The notes below the pieces were generated by a model. That model saw only the letters and a list, made by a program, of their open reading frames with translations, was not told the DNA's origin and did no database searches. The position numbers were made by a program, and so were the translations under genes. From Comamonas piscis (lineage in GTDB: Bacteria > Pseudomonadota > Gammaproteobacteria > Burkholderiales > Burkholderiaceae_C): a stretch of DNA of 64,000 nucleotides. Of the stretch, positions 1 to 7,832 are shown in pieces. Numbering within the stretch: the first letter of the stretch is position 1; every line of letters begins with the position of its first letter. The stretch spans positions 4,650,001-4,714,000 of the forward strand of contig NZ_CP058554.1 of NCBI RefSeq assembly GCF_014109725.1, in the 5' to 3' direction.

Positions 1-218
1 TTGAGCGCCAGCACGATGCTGCGCCACTGCACCTGCACCACGCGCCCGCTTTGGCGCACCAGGCGCTCCATCGCGACTTCTTCCTGCATCAGCACATGGT
101 TCAAGAACAGCACCACGCGGTGCTGCACCTCAGACACCAGCCATTGCGGTGGTTGGGCCGACTCCAGAATGCGTGCAAAAATGCCGCCCGGAAAAGAAAA
201 AGGGGACTGTGTTGCCAT
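1..218 (-). CDS. ubiJ: Ubiquinone biosynthesis accessory factor UbiJ, N-terminal part (cut by window edge)
   Basis: Only the first 72 codons are in the window; the gene continues to the left. The product starts MATQSPFSFPGGIFARIL and then has a region matching the start of SCP2-type UbiJ proteins (…VLFLNHVLMQEEVAMERL…). UbiJ is a lipid-binding partner in the aerobic ubiquinone (coenzyme Q) hydroxylation and methylation complex. A GGGGA stretch lies just upstream of the ATG at 218. It reads in the same direction as the Tim44-like gene and ubiE upstream, the order usual in Comamonadaceae (ubiE, Tim44-like, ubiJ, ubiB). The assignment rests on a short N-terminus plus context, so it is good but not certain. 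Confidence 0.75.
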   Translation of the reverse strand, partial: MATQSPFSFPGGIFARILESAQPPQWLVSEVQHRVVLFLNHVLMQEEVAMERLVRQSGRVVQVQWRSIVLAL

Positions 219-293
219 AGTCCCCAATTATTCCCCAAGTCCGCCGCCTGTCGTCAGCATTAACAGGCAAAGCGGTGGAGTTTTACGGTTTGC

Positions 294-324
294 TTACTGC
301 AAAGCTTGATTACTGCAAAGCTTG
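294..324. repeat. 16-bp tandem duplication across the Tim44-like stop codon
   Basis: TTACTGCAAAGCTTG occurs at 294-308 and again at 310-324, one base apart. Read on the minus strand the second copy carries the last codons and the TAA of the Tim44-like gene, and the first copy repeats them just downstream of the stop. Confidence 0.9.
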
Positions 325-1302
325 CAGGCCTGATACCAACCAGCCGCTGGTGCCGTCCTTGGGCTTGGACATGTTCCAGACCTCGCGGAAGGGGCTTGGG
401 CCAGCATGGGCTTCTTCGCGGATCATGCCGGAGAACTCGACGCTGGCCATGTAGGCATGGCCCAGATCCTCGATACCCAGCAGCTGCGCTTCAAGCATGA
501 CCACATCGGTCTGGTTGGGCTGCACGCCTTCGCGGTGCTGCTCACGGTCCTGCAGTTGGCCCTTGACTTCGTTGAGCATGTCGTCGGTCATCATCGAGCG
601 CAGGGTGTTGATATCCGAGCGGTCCCAGGCGGACTGCAGGGTCACAAAGTTGCGCTTGGCCGCTTCCAGGAAACCATTCGCATCAAAGCCTTCTGGCACA
701 CCCCAGTTTTGCGCGCCAGCCAGACCAGCACCAATCATGCTGCCACCCGCAGCGGCGGCCACCGGTGCTGCGCCTTGCTCCCAGGGACGGGCCGAGGCGT
801 CGTTGCCGACCTTCTCAGGGTTGTACTGGGGCGCAACAGGGGCCGATACCGGCGCTTGCGGCGCGGCATTGCCTGCACCCTGGAAGGCGAAAGGCGACTG
901 CGCGGGTTGTTGCGCTGCAGCGCTCTTGCGGCGCATCACAAAGCCCACGATAGCCAGCACGGCCATGATGGCCAGGCCAATCAACAGCATGTTGGCAAAG
1001 GCCTCACCCAAGCCCAGCGAATGGGCCAGCCAGGCGAGGCCCAGACCGGCAGCCAGGCCGCCCAGCATCGCGCCCCAAGGTTTCTTGGGGGCGGCAGCCG
1101 CAGCCGCAGGCGTCGCAGGGCGCTGGGCTTGCGCAGGCGCCGTGGCATTATTGCCCGGTGCTTGCGCAGGCGTTGCCTGGCGTTGGGTCACATTACCGGA
1201 CTGCTGGCCCATGGACTTGCCACCACCCATGCGCTTTGCATCGGCATCGACATGCGCAAATGCCAGCATTGCCACCAAGACCACTGACCACAGTTTTGTC
1301 AT
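310..1302 (-). CDS. Tim44-like domain membrane protein
   Basis: Predicted 330 residues starting MTKLWSVVLVAMLAFAHVDA, an evident signal peptide or first membrane segment; an in-frame ATG further upstream (1362) is less likely because the 1302 ATG has a GGAG motif seven bases upstream. After it comes a low-complexity Gly/Gln/Pro/Ala segment (about residues 25-75), two hydrophobic membrane stretches (about 80-130, ending in the basic MRRKS), another Pro/Ala linker, and a C-terminal globular Tim44-like domain (about 215-330) with conserved aromatic and acidic positions (NFVTLQSAWDRSDI). Bacterial Tim44-like proteins are of uncertain function; the mitochondrial homologue tethers Hsp70 to the import pore. 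It sits between ubiE and ubiJ, which suggests a link to membrane-bound quinone synthesis, but this is inference from context only. Confidence 0.8.
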   Translation of the reverse strand: MTKLWSVVLVAMLAFAHVDADAKRMGGGKSMGQQSGNVTQRQATPAQAPGNNATAPAQAQRPATPAAAAAAPKKPWGAMLGGLAAGLGLAWLAHSLGLGEAFANMLLIGLAIMAVLAIVGFVMRRKSAAAQQPAQSPFAFQGAGNAAPQAPVSAPVAPQYNPEKVGNDASARPWEQGAAPVAAAAGGSMIGAGLAGAQNWGVPEGFDANGFLEAAKRNFVTLQSAWDRSDINTLRSMMTDDMLNEVKGQLQDREQHREGVQPNQTDVVMLEAQLLGIEDLGHAYMASVEFSGMIREEAHAGPSPFREVWNMSKPKDGTSGWLVSGLQALQ

Positions 1303-1449
1303 ATTTGCTCCGTTTTGTTTGGGCCGGTACGCCTTTGCGCCGGCTATTACGTTCACGCCCACTTCTCAGCAATCTCGGTCCGTTGTGTTGTATTGCGCTG
1401 GGCGCTGGGCAGGCGCCTGGCTTTGCAACCGGTATTGCATCTCACTTTT

Positions 1450-2181
1450 TCAACATTTGATCCCGACATGCAAGGCGGTAATCCCTGCCGTCATGTTGTG
1501 GTAGTCCACATGGCCAAAGCCTGCTTTTTGCATCATGGCCTTGAGTTCGGCCTGGCCGGGATGCATGCGAATCGATTCGGCCAGGTAGCGGTAGCTGTCG
1601 GCATCACCCGCCACCATTTGCCCTATACGTGGGAGCACTTGGAAGGAATACAAGTCGTAGGCCTTCTCCAGCGGCTTGGCCACCTTGGAAAACTCCAGCA
1701 CCAGCAGCTTGCCGCGCGGCTTGAGCACGCGGCACATTTCCTTGAGCGCCTGGTCTTTATTGGTCATGTTGCGCAGGCCAAAGGCCACGCTCACCAGGTC
1801 GAAATGCTGGTCGGGAAAAGGCAGGGCCTCGGCATCGCAAACCGTAGTGGGCAGATTCAGACCCTTGTCGATCAGGCGGTCGCGGCCCACGCGCAGCATG
1901 GCCTCGTTGATATCGGTGTGCACCACCTGGCCGCTGGGGCCGACCTTTTTCGCAAAGGCCAGCGACAGATCACCAGTACCACCGGCGATATCCAGCACCC
2001 GTTGGCCTTCCTTGAGGTTGGCGACCATGACGGTGTAGTGCTTCCAGACCCGGTGCAGACCACCAGACATCAGGTCGTTCATCACGTCATATTTGCTCGC
2101 GACCGAGTCGAACACCCCGCGCACCTTGCGCGCCTTGTCCTGCTCGTCAACTGTCTCAAATCCAAAGTGGGTGGTGCTCAT
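1450..2181 (-). CDS. ubiE: Ubiquinone/menaquinone C-methyltransferase UbiE
   Basis: A 243-residue class I SAM-dependent methyltransferase of the UbiE/COQ5 family. It methylates the quinone ring carbon (2-polyprenyl-6-methoxy-1,4-benzoquinol to the 3-methyl product) at the inner face of the membrane. The glycine-rich SAM motif RVLDIAGGTGD is at about residues 61-71, and family blocks FDSVASKYDVMNDLMSGG (about 24-41) and VSVAFGLRNM are present. Length is normal for the family (about 243-251). There is no strong Shine-Dalgarno before the ATG. It lies upstream of the Tim44-like and ubiJ genes in the same direction. Confidence 0.95.
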   Translation of the reverse strand: MSTTHFGFETVDEQDKARKVRGVFDSVASKYDVMNDLMSGGLHRVWKHYTVMVANLKEGQRVLDIAGGTGDLSLAFAKKVGPSGQVVHTDINEAMLRVGRDRLIDKGLNLPTTVCDAEALPFPDQHFDLVSVAFGLRNMTNKDQALKEMCRVLKPRGKLLVLEFSKVAKPLEKAYDLYSFQVLPRIGQMVAGDADSYRYLAESIRMHPGQAELKAMMQKAGFGHVDYHNMTAGITALHVGIKC

Positions 2182-2289
2182 AGTGTGAATGCTAGCAAGC
2201 TCTGCAGCGTCCTACCCCCATACCCCGGATTATGCGGGGGTATGTGGTTTAAGTGCTTGGATGCGCAAAGCCCGATTTTACGGTGATAT

Positions 2290-2312
2290 AAAGCTACAAA
2301 ATTGATAGCTTT
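2290..2312. repeat. Short AT-rich intergenic hairpin, copy 1
   Basis: Inverted repeat AAAGCTA … TAGCTTT around a 9-base loop (caaaattga), between ubiE and the DUF971 gene. It resembles short GCTAT/ATAGC hairpins that I associate with gaps between genes in Comamonadaceae. It could also act as a weak terminator for the DUF971 gene. A second, GC-rich inverted repeat (CATACCCC … GGGGTATG, about 2228-2246) lies in the same gap. Confidence 0.6.
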
Positions 2313-2370
2313 AAATACAAACTATTTCCTGCCTCAGGGCGCCCGCAATGGCGGCCAAGGGCGCGACAGC

Positions 2371-2787
2371 TCAGTGCTGGTGGCCGCAGGCGCTGCCGCC
2401 CTTGGGCGCAATCGGCTGGTCGCGGTCCGCGCCAGCGGCCTGCAGGCGGTCCAGGTAATCCTGCCACAGCTCCTTCTGGCGACTGCCCAGCTCGTACAGG
2501 TACTGCCAGCTGAACAGGCCGCTCTCATGGCCATCCGAGAAGATGGGTTTGATGGCGTAGTTGCCTACCGGCTCCACTGCCACGATCTCCACCTCGCGCT
2601 TGCCGGTCTGCAGCACTTCCTGTCCCGGGCCGTGGCCTTGCACCTCGGCCGAAGGCGAATACACGCGCAGCAACTCGAATGGCAGGCGGAAAGCCGCGCC
2701 ATCGGCGTATTGCACTTCCAGCACACGGCTTGCGCTGTGCACGGTCAGCGCCGTGGGGGTGGGGGTCTCGCGGGTCAATCCAGCCAT
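2371..2787 (-). CDS. DUF971 (gamma-butyrobetaine hydroxylase-like N-terminal domain) protein
   Basis: A 138-residue single-domain protein starting MAGLTRETPTPTAL. The start at 2787 is chosen because AAAGGA lies seven bases upstream; a start at 2802 would bury this site. The family core is visible: (L)EVQYADGAAFRLPFELLRV, then VGNYAIKPIFSDGHESGLFSW, with a C-terminal His-rich tail (ACGHQH). The domain occurs alone in bacteria and fused to gamma-butyrobetaine hydroxylase in eukaryotes. Its bacterial role is not firmly known, although it is often found by quinone or iron-sulfur genes. Here it lies between ubiE and a HIT gene. Confidence 0.85.
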   Translation of the reverse strand: MAGLTRETPTPTALTVHSASRVLEVQYADGAAFRLPFELLRVYSPSAEVQGHGPGQEVLQTGKREVEIVAVEPVGNYAIKPIFSDGHESGLFSWQYLYELGSRQKELWQDYLDRLQAAGADRDQPIAPKGGSACGHQH

Positions 2788-2839
2788 GTCAATCCTTTGC
2801 AAGCCGGCTTGGCGCTGCAGGCACTGCGCGCCGCCGGTG

Positions 2840-2859
2840 TGCTATCAAAAACAATAGCA
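2840..2859. repeat. Short AT-rich intergenic hairpin, copy 2
   Basis: TGCTAT … ATAGCA around an eight-base A-rich loop, directly after the stop codon of the HIT gene (minus strand). It has the same general form as the hairpin at 2290-2312. Confidence 0.6.
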
Positions 2860-2860
2860 A

Positions 2861-3322
2861 TTATGCCGCAAGCAGGCGTTCCAGCGCTGCCTGCATGCGG
2901 GCCTCGGCCGCGGGCAGTTGTGCGTTCAGCAGGGCTTCATGCTGCGCATCGCGTGGCCGCTGGGCAGCGGCCCAGACGGGTGCGGGGAAATGGCTGTCCT
3001 CGGCATAGCGGGCAATTACATGCCAGTGCAGATGGGGCACCATATTGCCCAGGGTGGCCAGGTTGATCTTGCCGGGCACGGGCTGCATGCCGCGCAATGC
3101 CAGTTCAACGGCCATCACCGCATCCATGCACCACTGGCGCTCAGCCTCCGACAAATCCGACAGCTCGGCCACATGGGCGCCCCAGACCACGCGGTAGAAG
3201 GCCGGGAAACCGGCCTCTTCCGCATGGATAACGCGCAGCAGCGCGCCGCCCCGGGCGCCCTGCCAAACCAGGCGTCCGCCCTCTGCTTGGCACAGCGGGC
3301 AATCGCTGCGGGCTGCCGTCAT
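2861..3322 (-). CDS. HIT-family hydrolase
   Basis: A 153-residue histidine triad protein. The active-site triad is HLHWH at about residues 97-101 (in MVPHLHWHVIAR), and an N-terminal CPLC pair suggests a zinc site as in other HIT proteins. HIT proteins hydrolyse nucleotide-linked phosphoramidates or dinucleoside polyphosphates in the cytoplasm; the exact substrate cannot be told from sequence. It overlaps the stop of the upstream dehydrogenase by four bases, so the two are translationally coupled. A second HIT protein (hinT) is at 55.3 kb and is more like classical HinT; this one is a more divergent paralogue. Confidence 0.9.
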   Translation of the reverse strand: MTAARSDCPLCQAEGGRLVWQGARGGALLRVIHAEEAGFPAFYRVVWGAHVAELSDLSEAERQWCMDAVMAVELALRGMQPVPGKINLATLGNMVPHLHWHVIARYAEDSHFPAPVWAAAQRPRDAQHEALLNAQLPAAEARMQAALERLLAA

Positions 3323-6300
3323 ACCAGCACCCGCTCGATGCCGCCGTGGTTGGCGCGCTCCACATACTCGGGCATCCAGTTCTCACCCAGGATCTCGCGC
3401 GCCATCTCGACGACGATGTAGTCGGCTTCAAGCAGACCGTTTTGCAGGTCATCCTGGTAGCGGTTGAGGCCTTGCAGGCAGCTGGGGCAGCTGGTGAGGA
3501 TCTTGACGTTCTCCTTGGCATCCACCTGGCCAGCATCGCGCAGCTGGGCTTCACCCTTGCGGATTTCCTCGGTCTTGCGGAAGCGGATCTGCGTCGAGAT
3601 ATCGGGACGGGTGACACCCAAGGTGCCCGATTCGCCGCAGCAGCGCTCGCTCTTCAACACGTTGTCGCCCACCAGGGCCTTCACGGTCTTCATTGCGTCC
3701 TGCTGCTTCATCGGCGTGTGGCAGGGGTCGTGGTAGAGGTAGGCGCCCTTGCCTTGCAGGGTGATGCCCTTCTCCAGCAGGTACTCATGGATGTCGATGA
3801 TGCGGCAGCCGGGGAAGATCTTGTCGAACTGGTAGCCCTGCAGCTGGTCGTAGCAGGTACCGCAGCTCACCACCACGGTCTTGATGTCCAGGTAGTTCAA
3901 GGTGGTGGCCACACGGTGGAACAGCACCCGGTTGTCGGTGATCATCTTCTCGGCCTTGTCGAACTGGCCCGAGCCGCGCTGGGGATAGCCGCAGCACAGG
4001 TAGCCCGGCGGCAGCACGGTCTGCACACCCGCATGCCAGAGCATGGCTTGCGTGGCCAGGCCCACCTGGCTGAACAGGCGCTCCGAGCCGCAGCCGGGGA
4101 AGTAAAACACCGCCTCGGTCTCAGAAGTCGTGGTCTTCGGGTCCCGGATGATGGGCACGTAGTCCTTGTTCTCGATATCGAGCAGCGCGCGCGCCGTCTG
4201 CTTGGGCAGGCCACCGGGCAACTTCTTGTTGACGAAGTGGATCACCTGCTCCTTGAGCGGTGCGGTGCCCACGCTGGCCGGCGGGTGCGCGGTCTGGCGC
4301 TTGCCAAAGCCCTTGAGCACATCCACAGCCAGGCGCTGGGCCTTGAAGCCCACGCCGACCATGGTCTTGCGCAGCAGCTTGATGGTGTCGGGGTTGGTGG
4401 CGTTCAGCATGGCCATGGCCACCTTGTTGCCCGGACGGAAGCTCTTCTTGCCCATCTGGCGCAGCAGGTTGCGCATGTGCATCGTCACATCGCCAAAGTC
4501 GATCTTGACCGGGCAAGGCGTGGCGCATTTGTGACAGACCGTGCAGTGGTCGGCCACATCTTCAAACTCCTGCCAGTGGCGGATGGACACGCCCCGGCGG
4601 GTTTGCTCTTCGTAGAGGAAGGCCTCGACCAGCAGCGAGGTCGCCAGGATCTTGTTGCGTGGGCTGTAGAGCAGGTTGGCGCGCGGCACATGAGTGGCGC
4701 AGACCGGCTTGCACTTGCCGCAACGCAGGCAGTCCTTGACCGAGTCGGCAATCGCGCCGATATGGCTTTGCTGCATGATCAGCGACTCATGCCCCATCAG
4801 GCCGAACGAGGGCGTATAGGCATTCGTCAAGTCGGCATACATCAGCGACTTGCGCGATTTGTCGCCCTCGTAGGTTTGCTCCAGCAGCAGGCGGCGCTCT
4901 TCGGGGCGCAGCAGCTTGCCCTTGTTGAAGTGGCCATGCGGATCAATACGCGCCTTGTACTCGGCAAAGGGGCGCAGTTCGTCGTCGCTCAGAAACTCCA
5001 GCTTGGTGATACCAATGCCGTGCTCGCCCGAGATCACGCCATCGAGGCTGCGCGCCAGCGCCATGATGCGGGCCACGGCCGCATGCGCGGTGGTCAGCAT
5101 TTCATAGTCATCGCTGTTGACCGGCAGGTTGGTGTGTACATTGCCGTCGCCCGCATGCATGTGCAGCGCTACAAACACGCGGCCCTTGAGCACGCGCTGG
5201 TGGATGGCCACCACCTCGTCCATGATCGGCTGGTAGGCGGAGCCGGCAAAGATCGTGGCCAGCGGTGCGCGCAGATCGCTCTTCCAGCTGGCGCGCAGGC
5301 TGTGGTCTTGCAGGTCACGGAACTGCGCGTCCACGCCGTCGAGCCAGCCTTGCCAGCGCTTGCGCACGTCAGTCAGCAGCACCAGCGCTTGCGCGACGCG
5401 GTCTTCCAGCAACTCGGCCGAGGGGATGTCGTTGGCGTCGTCCTGCTTGCCCAGCGGCAGCTGGCCCTTGGCAAAGAAGGCGTGCAGCGCATCGCAGAGC
5501 TTGATCTTGTTGTTCAGCGACAGCTCGATATTGATGCGCTCGATGCCATCGGTGTACTCGGCCATGCGCGGCAGCGGGATGACCACGTCTTCATTGATCT
5601 TGAAGGCATTGGTGTGGCGGCTGATGGCCGCCGTGCGCTTGCGGTCAAGCCAGAATTTCTTGCGCGCCTCAGGGCTGATGGCGATAAAGCCTTCGCCGCT
5701 GCGCGAGTTGGCGATGCGCACCACTTCGCTGGTCACGCGCGCCACTTCATCGGGGTTGTCGCCAACAATATCGCCAAACAGCACCATCTTGGGCAGGCCG
5801 CCATGCTTTTTGCTCTTGGTGGCATAGCCCACCGCCTTCAGGTAGCGGTCATCCAGGTGCTCCAGCCCTGCCAGCAGCACGCCGCAGCGTTTTTGCTCGG
5901 CAAACATATAGTCCTTGATCTCGACGATCGAGGGCACCGCATCCTTGGCATTGCCAAAAAACTCCAGGCAGACGGTACGCACATGCGAGGGCATGCGGTG
6001 CACGATCCAGCGGGCGCTGGTGATCAGGCCATCACAGCCCTCTTTCTGGATGCCCGGCAGGCCCGAGAGGAATTTGTCGGTCACGTCCTTGCCCAGGCCT
6101 TCCTTGCGGAACTTGTAGCCCGGGATATCCAGGCGCTCGGTGCGCACCAGGGTCTTGCCATCGGCCTGCAGGTACTTCAGCTCAAAGCTGGCCATCTCGG
6201 CGTCGTGGATCTTGCCCAGGTTGTGGTCCAGGCGGGTGACTTCCAGCCACTGCGCATCGGGCGTGACCATGCGCCAGCTGGCCAGGTTGTCCAGCGCCGT

Positions 6301-7230
6301 GCCCCAGAGCACTGCCTTTTTGCCACCGGCGTTCATGGCGATATTGCCGCCAATGCAGGAGGCCTCAATCGAGGTGGGGTCCACCGCAAACACAAAGCCG
6401 CCGCGCTCGGCCGCATCAGCCACCCTCTGGGTCACCACCCCCGCCTGCGACCAGACGGTGGGCACCGGGTGGTCGATACCGGGCAGAGAGACCATCTCCA
6501 CCTCGGACATCTTCTCCAGCTTTTCGGTATTGATCACGGCACTGCGCCAGCTCAGCGGAATCGCACCACCGGTGTAGCCGGTGCCGCCGCCACGCGGCAC
6601 GATGGTCAGGCCCAGGCCGATACAGGCTTTGACCAGCACGGCCATTTCCTCTTCGGTGTCGGGCGTCAGCACCACAAATGGGTACTCCACACGCCAGTCG
6701 GTCGCATCCGTCACATGGCTCACGCGCGAGAGGCCGTCGAACTTGACATTGTCCTTGGCGGTCAGCGGCTTGAAGGTGCGCAGCACCTTGCGGCGCAGCT
6801 CGGTCGCCTCTTGCAAGGTGGTGTCGAACTCAGACACCGCCACCTGCGCGGCCGCAATCAGCTGGCCCACCAGCGCATCACGCGCCGGGTCTTCAGCCGG
6901 TGCGCGGCGCTTTTGCACTTCGCCCAGGCGGTGCTGCAATGCTTCCACCAGCTGCTTGCGCCGGCCGGGGTTGTGCAAGAGGTCGTCTTGCAGGTAGGGA
7001 TTGCGCTGCACCACCCAGATATCGCCCATCACCTCGTACAGCATGCGTGCCGAGCGGCCCGTCTTGCGCTCCTGGCGCAATTGGTCCAGCAGATCCCAGG
7101 CTTGCACACCCAGCAAACGGATGACGATTTCGCGGTCGGAGAACGAGGTGTAGTTGTAGGGGATCTCGCGGAGACGGGCGGGCCCGTCAACCCGTGCTTG
7201 CAAGCTGGTCAGCGCAATCGGTGCGTTCAT
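3319..7230 (-). CDS. Large FAD-linked 2-hydroxyacid dehydrogenase fused to 4Fe-4S ferredoxin and CCG domains
   Basis: A 1303-residue fusion. An N-terminal DUF3683-like region (about 15-110) precedes an FAD_binding_4 domain with the FAD loop RGGGTGYTGG (about 213-222) and an FAD-oxidase C-terminal domain (about 440-780, ending near ISGEHGIGITKLEF). Two cysteine clusters for [4Fe-4S] centres follow: CLRCGKCKPVC (about 832-842) and CTVCHKCATPC (about 896-906). A GlpC/HdrD-type region has two CCG motifs (CCGYPQ near 1079, CCGESG near 1197). This is the layout of a D-lactate or D-2-hydroxyglutarate/glycolate dehydrogenase with its electron-transfer subunit in one chain. Electrons from the flavin would leave through the clusters, probably to a quinone. 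The substrate is unknown. There is no export signal, so it acts in the cytoplasm or at the membrane face. Confidence 0.85.
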   Translation of the reverse strand: MNAPIALTSLQARVDGPARLREIPYNYTSFSDREIVIRLLGVQAWDLLDQLRQERKTGRSARMLYEVMGDIWVVQRNPYLQDDLLHNPGRRKQLVEALQHRLGEVQKRRAPAEDPARDALVGQLIAAAQVAVSEFDTTLQEATELRRKVLRTFKPLTAKDNVKFDGLSRVSHVTDATDWRVEYPFVVLTPDTEEEMAVLVKACIGLGLTIVPRGGGTGYTGGAIPLSWRSAVINTEKLEKMSEVEMVSLPGIDHPVPTVWSQAGVVTQRVADAAERGGFVFAVDPTSIEASCIGGNIAMNAGGKKAVLWGTALDNLASWRMVTPDAQWLEVTRLDHNLGKIHDAEMASFELKYLQADGKTLVRTERLDIPGYKFRKEGLGKDVTDKFLSGLPGIQKEGCDGLITSARWIVHRMPSHVRTVCLEFFGNAKDAVPSIVEIKDYMFAEQKRCGVLLAGLEHLDDRYLKAVGYATKSKKHGGLPKMVLFGDIVGDNPDEVARVTSEVVRIANSRSGEGFIAISPEARKKFWLDRKRTAAISRHTNAFKINEDVVIPLPRMAEYTDGIERINIELSLNNKIKLCDALHAFFAKGQLPLGKQDDANDIPSAELLEDRVAQALVLLTDVRKRWQGWLDGVDAQFRDLQDHSLRASWKSDLRAPLATIFAGSAYQPIMDEVVAIHQRVLKGRVFVALHMHAGDGNVHTNLPVNSDDYEMLTTAHAAVARIMALARSLDGVISGEHGIGITKLEFLSDDELRPFAEYKARIDPHGHFNKGKLLRPEERRLLLEQTYEGDKSRKSLMYADLTNAYTPSFGLMGHESLIMQQSHIGAIADSVKDCLRCGKCKPVCATHVPRANLLYSPRNKILATSLLVEAFLYEEQTRRGVSIRHWQEFEDVADHCTVCHKCATPCPVKIDFGDVTMHMRNLLRQMGKKSFRPGNKVAMAMLNATNPDTIKLLRKTMVGVGFKAQRLAVDVLKGFGKRQTAHPPASVGTAPLKEQVIHFVNKKLPGGLPKQTARALLDIENKDYVPIIRDPKTTTSETEAVFYFPGCGSERLFSQVGLATQAMLWHAGVQTVLPPGYLCCGYPQRGSGQFDKAEKMITDNRVLFHRVATTLNYLDIKTVVVSCGTCYDQLQGYQFDKIFPGCRIIDIHEYLLEKGITLQGKGAYLYHDPCHTPMKQQDAMKTVKALVGDNVLKSERCCGESGTLGVTRPDISTQIRFRKTEEIRKGEAQLRDAGQVDAKENVKILTSCPSCLQGLNRYQDDLQNGLLEADYIVVEMAREILGENWMPEYVERANHGGIERVLV

Positions 7231-7832
7231 GTGTGGGACCTGTGTGGGAGCGGGCGCTCCCTTTTATGGATCAGGGACCCTCTGCAAAACACTCGGCGCT
7301 GGTCTGAACGCGGTCTCGGGCGATCCGCGCGTCCATCCCAGGGGGCGAGGGTTCTCCAGAAGATCCTTGGCTGTGGGGCCACCGATTTTATGACACCGGG
7401 CTTGCACGCATGGTTGCGCGTTTTAAAACATGGTACGCCGCAGTCTGGCATTGTCACCACAGCGCCGCGCTGCAGCCATCACAGCAGCAAACGCGGCGCC
7501 CCAACATAGCCAAACCTTTTCCAATTTTTTCTTATTTGATCGAATTTGAGCATTTCAAGCCCGCCAGCCACCTTTACCACAACTGTTTGACAGTCTCATG
7601 TGACAACCCCAGGAACTCTGCAGCACTAAGCCCCTAAGGTTACATTTTTCTCTCGATTGGGATGGAAGGCTGCACTACAATCGTAACGCCTTGTATTTGT
7701 TGATGCGGTGCAGGCAGCCACTGGCAATCCCCAGTTGCTTAAAGCCCGCGGATATGCCACAACGTCACAGAACATTCACAAACGCCACATACGATTCGTT
7801 TTTGAGCGTTTTATAAACCCCTAGGAGCATTC
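7231..7832. other. 602-bp intergenic region before ugpB
   Basis: No convincing gene. It lies between two divergent transcripts: the flavin dehydrogenase (minus) and ugp (plus). It becomes AT-rich after about 7500. It contains a TACAAT hexamer at 7676-7681 without a good -35, and a PhoB-type promoter candidate at 7762-7795 (listed separately). An AGGAG site at 7823-7827 serves ugpB. Short open frames here overlap the dehydrogenase start or lack start signals. Confidence 0.6.
7762..7795 (+). promoter_or_regulatory. Candidate PhoB-dependent promoter of the ugp operon
   Basis: Two 7-base repeats in 11-base phase, ACGTCAC (7762-7768) and CATTCAC (7773-7779), each match the Pho-box half-site CTGTCAC at five of seven positions. 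Ten bases later is TACGAT (7790-7795), a -10-like hexamer, with no normal -35. A Pho box replacing the -35 about ten bases before the -10 is the known layout of PhoB-activated promoters, and ugp belongs to the Pho regulon in Escherichia coli. The match is imperfect, so this is a prediction. Confidence 0.4.

Noticed and set aside
7227..7460. 77-codon minus-strand frame upstream of the dehydrogenase
   Set aside because: It overlaps the dehydrogenase start, has no recognisable sequence, and is rich in Arg/Pro, as expected for chance frames.
3346..7509. Very long (1387-codon) open frame on the plus strand
   Set aside because: It lies fully opposite the FAD/Fe-S dehydrogenase, whose motifs are intact. 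The antisense frame is open only because of GC-rich codon bias. It has no start signals or known motifs.
7588..7606. TGACA direct repeats considered as a Pho box
   Set aside because: The two repeats are 13 bases apart instead of 11, and there is no -10 at the right distance. The site at 7762-7795 fits better.
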